NCBI GenBank assembly: GCA_025922755.1 | Contig: JAICHE010000028.1 | Span: 1-9,370 of the forward strand | Length of the DNA stretch: 9,370 bases | DNA from: Nitrososphaeraceae archaeon | GTDB lineage: Archaea; Thermoproteota; Nitrososphaeria; Nitrososphaerales; Nitrosopumilaceae | Direction of reading: 5' to 3' | Shown here: in pieces, positions 5,848-9,370 of the stretch | How positions within the stretch are numbered: position 1 is the stretch's first letter | Layout of the letters: each line of letters opens with the position of its first letter | The notes under the pieces: model-generated | The model's input: only the letters and a program-made list of their open reading frames with translations | The model's database searches: none | What the model was told of the DNA's origin: nothing | Position numbers and translations under genes: made by a program

Positions 5848-5853
5848 TCATCA
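5848..5853 (-). other. Tandem in-frame stop codons TGA TGA separating accC from accB
   Basis: On the minus strand the sequence runs CTG GAT TGA TGA GGG ATG, all in one frame. The first TGA ends accC; the second lies in the same frame before accB begins at the next codon but one. A single base change would not rejoin the two genes. Confidence 0.9.
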
Positions 5854-7338
5854 ATCCAGTTTATTCTTCCAATTCGAACTATTAGATGTAGAACCTTGAA
5901 CACGACTCTTAAAGTATTCAGAGTGCATTATTGCTGCCGCTAAAGCAGCATCACTTTTCTCAATTTTTTCTTTTTTCAAGTCTTCTTTTAATTTTTCAAT
6001 CATATCATAACGTTTTAGGAAATCAGTCGAGAGATCTCCATTTTTGTATTCTTCACTTTGAAGAATTGTCTTGTATAGAGGAATAGAAGTTTCTACTCCT
6101 TGAACATACATGTCATTTAATGCGTTGAGCATTCGTGTTCTTGATTCTTCAAAAGTTTGGCCCCAAGTACAAAGTTTTGCCATTAGTGAATCATAAAATG
6201 GAGAAACAGTACAACCAGGATAAAGATAGGTGTCACATCTCACACTAGGGCCAGCAGGGATTGTTACATCAGGTACAGGGCCTGTTGATGGCGCAAAGTC
6301 CAAAAATGTATCCTCAGCATTGATTCTACATTCAATTGCATATCCATTCATTTTAAGATCTGATTGTTTGAAAGGAAGTGGTTCACCATTTGCTATATCG
6401 ATTTGTAATTTAACAAAATCCAATCCAGAAACCATCTCGCTGATTGGGTGTTCTACTTGAAGTCTGGCGTTAATCTCAATAAAATAAAATTCTCCATTAT
6501 CTGCACGTAAAAATTCTGCCGTACCGAGATTTGTGTAATCTACTGCTTCTGCTGCTTTTACCACCAATTCTCCTATTCTATCTCGCGTTTCCTGATCAAC
6601 TACAGGGGAAGGAGTTTGTTCGATTAGTTTTTGGTTTCTTCTTTGAATAGAACATTCTCTCTCAAAAATATGAACAGCATTTCCATGTTTGTCTCTGCAC
6701 ATCTGATATTCAATGTGTCTAGTTTTTTCTAAGAACTTTTCAACAATGATTGCAGATTTTCCTACAGCAGCTATTGATTCTCCTGTTACTGATTCGAAAC
6801 CTTCTTTCAATTCTTTATCGTTATTTACCAAACGGATTCCTCGTCCCCCACCACCATAAACTGATTTGAGCAATACAGGATAACCAATATCGTTTGCAAT
6901 TTTTGTTGCTTCCTCTGCATCTTTAACCAGACCAGGACTTCCAGGTACTGTAGGTACCTTAGCTTTGAGCATTGCTGCTTTACATTCCATTTTATCTCCG
7001 CAAAGGTTCATAGATTTTGCTGTTGGCCCAATGAAGTTGATTTTATTTTTTTCACAAAGGTTTGCAAAATCATCATTTTCAGATAAGAAACCATAACCAG
7101 GATGAACAGCATCAGCTCCAGAAGATAACATTACATCAAGAATTTTTTCTTGATTAAGATATGATTTTGCTGGTGATGCTTCTCCAATATGATATGCTTC
7201 GCTTGCTTGTTTTACATGGAGTGAATTATAATCTTCATCGGAATAAACTGCAACAGTCTTGATTCCTAATGCTTTGCATGTTTTGATGACACGTAAAGCA
7301 ATTTCTCCCCTATTTGCGATAAGAACTTTTTCGATCAT
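5851..7338 (-). CDS. accC: Biotin carboxylase subunit of acetyl-CoA/propionyl-CoA carboxylase
   Basis: It catalyses ATP- and bicarbonate-dependent carboxylation of the biotin on AccB. The protein opens with IEKVLIANRGEIALRV, the N-terminal Rossmann-like part. An ATP-grasp domain follows with K116, K158 and the Gly-rich loop YGGGGRG (161-167), then the signature EINARLQVEH and RINAED. Counting from the ATG at 7338 (495 residues), E288, N290, R292, Q294, E296 and R338 take the same numbers I recall for E. coli AccC. This favours that start over a GTG at 7347 (498 residues) which overlaps the pccB stop as GTGA. After the usual domain there are about 45 extra residues: a charged stretch, a helix with AALAAAIMHSEYF, and a Ser/Asn-rich end with SNWK. 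They resemble the start of the BT domain of PCC alpha chains. accB continues in the same frame after two stops. Confidence 0.96.
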   Translation of the reverse strand: MIEKVLIANRGEIALRVIKTCKALGIKTVAVYSDEDYNSLHVKQASEAYHIGEASPAKSYLNQEKILDVMLSSGADAVHPGYGFLSENDDFANLCEKNKINFIGPTAKSMNLCGDKMECKAAMLKAKVPTVPGSPGLVKDAEEATKIANDIGYPVLLKSVYGGGGRGIRLVNNDKELKEGFESVTGESIAAVGKSAIIVEKFLEKTRHIEYQMCRDKHGNAVHIFERECSIQRRNQKLIEQTPSPVVDQETRDRIGELVVKAAEAVDYTNLGTAEFLRADNGEFYFIEINARLQVEHPISEMVSGLDFVKLQIDIANGEPLPFKQSDLKMNGYAIECRINAEDTFLDFAPSTGPVPDVTIPAGPSVRCDTYLYPGCTVSPFYDSLMAKLCTWGQTFEESRTRMLNALNDMYVQGVETSIPLYKTILQSEEYKNGDLSTDFLKRYDMIEKLKEDLKKEKIEKSDAALAAAIMHSEYFKSRVQGSTSNSSNWKNKLD

Positions 7339-7343
7339 ATTAA

Positions 7344-8891
7344 TCACAAATTGATATTACCATGTTTCCTTGGAAGTTGTTTTTCTCGTTTATTCGAAAG
7401 CATTTCAAGAGCTTTAATCAGCATTGGTCTTGTTTCTGCTGGATCAATCACATTATCAACTGTTCCATGTGAAGCTGCAACGTATGGATTTTCAAATTTT
7501 TCTGAAAACTCATCAATGAGTTGTTTTTTAAGTTCTTCTTGATTTTCTGCACTAGCAAGTTCTTTTCTATACATTATTTTTACTGCAGCTTCTGCTCCCA
7601 AAACTGCACATCTAGCAGTTGGCCAAGCATAGTTTACATCTGTTCTAAGATTTTTACTTCCCATTGCAATGTAAGCGCCACCATATGCCTTTCCTATAAC
7701 AAGAGTAATTCTAGGAACCGTGGCTTCACAATAAGCATAAAGCAATTTACTTCCATGCCTAATGATACCATTATGTTCTTGATTTGAACCGGGCATGTAT
7801 CCTGGAGTATCCACCAAAGTGATTATAGGAATGTTAAAGCTATCGCAAAATCTAATGAATCTTGCAGCTTTGTTTGAAGAATCTATGTCAAGTGCCCCAG
7901 CAAGATGCATAGGTTGATTTGCAACAATTCCAACCACTTTACCATTCATTCTTCCATAGCCTACAACAACATTTGGGGCAAACAATTCATGAATTTCAAA
8001 AAATTCATTGTTATCAACAATTGAATTTATTATTTCTTTCATATCATATGGTTGCAATGGGTTGTCTGGAATAATATTGATCAAATTATGATCTAGTCTG
8101 TTTGGATCGTCATCTGTTTTTTGTTTAGGTGGTTCTTCAGTATTATTTTGTGGAAGAAATGAAATTAATTTTTTAATGTAATCCATGCATTGGTATTCAT
8201 TTTGAGCTACAAAGTGTGCCACTCCACTTTTTGTTCCATGTGTCATTGCACCTCCTAACTCATCAAATGAAATGTCTTCACCCAAAACGGTCTTTACAAC
8301 ATCAGGGCCTGTTACAAACATGGTTCCTGCTTTGTCAACCATGATAACAAAATCAGTCATTGCAGGTGAATATACAGAGCCGCCGGCAGAGGGGCCAATG
8401 CTTGCAGTAATTTGAGGGATTACGCCAGAAGCTAATTGATTATGATAAAATATGTCGGCAAATCCGTCAAGGCTCATTATACCTTCTTGAATTCTTGCAC
8501 CACCAGAGTCCATTATTCCAATGATTGGACAGCCTGTTTTCAGTGCGTGATCCATCAATTTGGTAATTTTTTTTGCCCCCATTTGACTAAGCGTACCTCC
8601 TAAAACAGTAAAGTCATATGCAAACACAAAGATTTGACGCCCATTTACTAATCCATAACCACCAACAACGCCGTCAGTATAGAATTTCTTTTTCTGCATA
8701 TCATACTCATGATAATGATGAGTTGTTAATGGATCAACCTCAGTAAACGTTCCTTCATCTAATAACAAATCAATTCTCTCTCGAGCAGTTAATTTCCCTT
8801 TGTCATGTTGGGCCTTGATGCGATCTTGCCCTCCTCCTTGAGAGGATATTTTTTTTCTCTTCGAAAATTCCTCAATTTTTTCAGAGTGCAT
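7344..8891 (-). CDS. pccB: Carboxyltransferase (beta) subunit of acetyl-CoA/propionyl-CoA carboxylase
   Basis: It transfers CO2 from carboxybiotin to acetyl-CoA or propionyl-CoA, giving malonyl-CoA or methylmalonyl-CoA. It is a crotonase-fold carboxyltransferase of the PccB/AccD5 type, with N and C halves in one chain of 515 residues. Visible motifs are GKLTARERIDLLLD near the start, the first oxyanion loop GGARIQEG (130-137), IGPSAGGSVYSPAMTDF, and HLAGALDIDSSNKAARF. The C half has VDTPGYMPG and the second oxyanion loop YGGAYIAMGSK (403-413). The residue after YGGAY is Ile408, the position linked to acyl-CoA choice (Asp in dedicated propionyl enzymes), which suits a bifunctional enzyme. The ATG at 8891 (MHSEKIEEF) is preferred as family-like; an ATG at 8912 would add 7 residues. 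It is the first gene of the operon, divergent from the FNR-like gene. The pathway, the 3-hydroxypropionate/4-hydroxybutyrate cycle, is inferred from the archaeal context. Confidence 0.95.
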   Translation of the reverse strand: MHSEKIEEFSKRKKISSQGGGQDRIKAQHDKGKLTARERIDLLLDEGTFTEVDPLTTHHYHEYDMQKKKFYTDGVVGGYGLVNGRQIFVFAYDFTVLGGTLSQMGAKKITKLMDHALKTGCPIIGIMDSGGARIQEGIMSLDGFADIFYHNQLASGVIPQITASIGPSAGGSVYSPAMTDFVIMVDKAGTMFVTGPDVVKTVLGEDISFDELGGAMTHGTKSGVAHFVAQNEYQCMDYIKKLISFLPQNNTEEPPKQKTDDDPNRLDHNLINIIPDNPLQPYDMKEIINSIVDNNEFFEIHELFAPNVVVGYGRMNGKVVGIVANQPMHLAGALDIDSSNKAARFIRFCDSFNIPIITLVDTPGYMPGSNQEHNGIIRHGSKLLYAYCEATVPRITLVIGKAYGGAYIAMGSKNLRTDVNYAWPTARCAVLGAEAAVKIMYRKELASAENQEELKKQLIDEFSEKFENPYVAASHGTVDNVIDPAETRPMLIKALEMLSNKREKQLPRKHGNINL

Positions 8892-9054
8892 CCTGCTTTC
8901 TAGGACTAACATCTACTTATTAATTTAGTTGAGATTAGTTTTTGAAGAATAAGAGTTAGGAGTTTTTTATTTTGTAAAACTTTTATAATTTAAAGAAAAA
9001 TTTTGCTTTGATTTCAGAAATACATTTAACTAAAGTAAAGTCGAATTATTCTAT
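8892..9054. promoter_or_regulatory. Divergent intergenic region between pccB and the FNR-like gene
   Basis: This region of about 163 bases is very AT-rich and holds no reading frame of note. It must contain the promoters for both genes. The 16-base segment 8980-8995, CTTTTATAATTTAAAG, is an imperfect palindrome with TATA-like sequence on both strands. A second element near 9021-9030 (TACATTTAAC) lies about 28 bases before the ATG at 9055. Confidence 0.5.
8916..8928 (-). promoter_or_regulatory. Candidate TATA element upstream of the carboxylase operon
   Basis: CTAAATTAATAAG on the minus strand is an AT-rich TATA-like stretch about 25-30 bases before the ATG at 8891, fitting a near-leaderless mRNA. 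If instead translation starts at 8912, the AATTATAAAAG element at 8980-8990 would be the better promoter. Confidence 0.3.
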
Positions 9055-9370
9055 ATGGTTTCAGAGATGAAAGCCAAGGTGATTTACACCCAGTTGCTAA
9101 AAGAAGACCTTGTTATTATCAGAATATTACCAGATGAAGGGATGCCAGATTACAAAACAGGCCAATTCCTAACTATTGGAGTAAACGTTCCTGCAGAAAA
9201 TTATAAACTGGTAAGAAGAGCATATTCAATTGCATCCCATCCAGAAAATCAAGATTACTTTGAATTTGTTATAAGATGGGTACGAAATCCTTTACCTGGT
9301 CGTGTTACTACTATGCTTTTTTACGCTAGTGAAGGGGATGAGGTAAAACTAGGGTATCCTACTGGCGCAG
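9055..9370 (+). CDS. Ferredoxin/flavodoxin-NADP reductase-like flavoprotein, N-terminal part
   Basis: The first 105 codons of an FAD-binding oxidoreductase are present; the gene runs off the right edge. The visible part is the FAD-binding beta-barrel: GQFLTIG (37-43), then RAYS (55-58), the flavin-contact motif of the ferredoxin reductase superfamily. GRVTTMLF and GDEVKLGYPTG follow, where bacterial Fpr proteins have a similar GDEV segment near the flavin pyrophosphate. It resembles FPR-type ferredoxin-NADP reductases. Without the C-terminal NAD(P) domain, a flavin reductase, PyrK-type or oxygenase-reductase relative cannot be excluded. The ATG at 9055 is used; an in-frame ATG at 9067 would remove four residues. 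It is divergent from the carboxylase operon. A role in exchanging electrons between ferredoxin and NADP(H) is inference. Confidence 0.8.
   Translation, partial: MVSEMKAKVIYTQLLKEDLVIIRILPDEGMPDYKTGQFLTIGVNVPAENYKLVRRAYSIASHPENQDYFEFVIRWVRNPLPGRVTTMLFYASEGDEVKLGYPTGA

Noticed and set aside
5848..5853. The accC/accB split as a sequencing error in a fused gene
   Set aside because: Two consecutive in-frame stops followed by an ATG cannot arise from one wrong base, and separate accC and accB genes are known in these archaea.
5740..7787. Plus-strand frames opposite accB, accC and pccB
   Set aside because: They lie entirely inside conserved coding sequence on the other strand and contain no motif of their own.
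8980..8995. Imperfect palindrome as a transcription factor operator
   Set aside because: It is made only of A and T apart from the ends and is better explained as overlapping TATA elements in an AT-rich spacer; no second copy was found to support an operator.

Overview
The window looks like a chromosome segment from an ammonia-oxidising archaeon of the Nitrososphaerota (Thaumarchaeota), most likely close to Nitrosopumilus. This rests on three things: an AT-rich sequence with archaeal TATA-type promoter elements, complex I genes without the NADH-oxidising module, and a three-gene acetyl-CoA/propionyl-CoA carboxylase operon of the kind used by the thaumarchaeal 3-hydroxypropionate/4-hydroxybutyrate CO2-fixation cycle. 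No rRNA is present, so the taxonomy is inference.

Layout. Positions 1-4736 (minus strand, read right to left) hold the start of a complex I operon, nuoA-nuoB-nuoC-nuoD-nuoH-nuoI-nuoJ, with nuoJ cut by the left edge. The genes are tightly packed, with TAATG overlaps at B/C and H/I and TAAATG at D/H. nuoE, nuoF and nuoG are absent from the positions they occupy in bacterial operons. Positions 4850-5314 (plus strand) hold a BCP/PrxQ-like peroxiredoxin, divergent from nuoA and convergent with the carboxylase operon. Positions 5332-8891 (minus strand) hold pccB-accC-accB: carboxyltransferase, biotin carboxylase and biotin carrier. From 9055 to the right edge (plus strand) is the 5' part of a ferredoxin/flavodoxin-NADP reductase-like gene, divergent from pccB.

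How they fit together. Complex I without the NADH module must exchange electrons with another carrier, probably ferredoxin. The carboxylase makes malonyl-CoA and methylmalonyl-CoA. The FNR-like flavoprotein could move electrons between ferredoxin and NADP(H) for carbon fixation. That link is an inference from adjacency.

Main oddities: accB lies in the same reading frame as accC, separated only by tandem TGA TGA plus one codon, and the break falls inside what looks like the BT domain of a PCC-alpha-type protein. The carboxyltransferase has Ile at the position thought to set acetyl versus propionyl specificity. NuoD lacks the usual Tyr and has a shifted His at the quinone site, and NuoA lacks a conserved membrane Glu. 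The peroxiredoxin has Val in place of the usual active-site Pro. NuoC carries a Lys/Pro/Ala-rich tail. No mobile elements, CRISPR arrays, tRNAs or rRNAs were seen, and no gene-free stretch exceeds about 165 bases.
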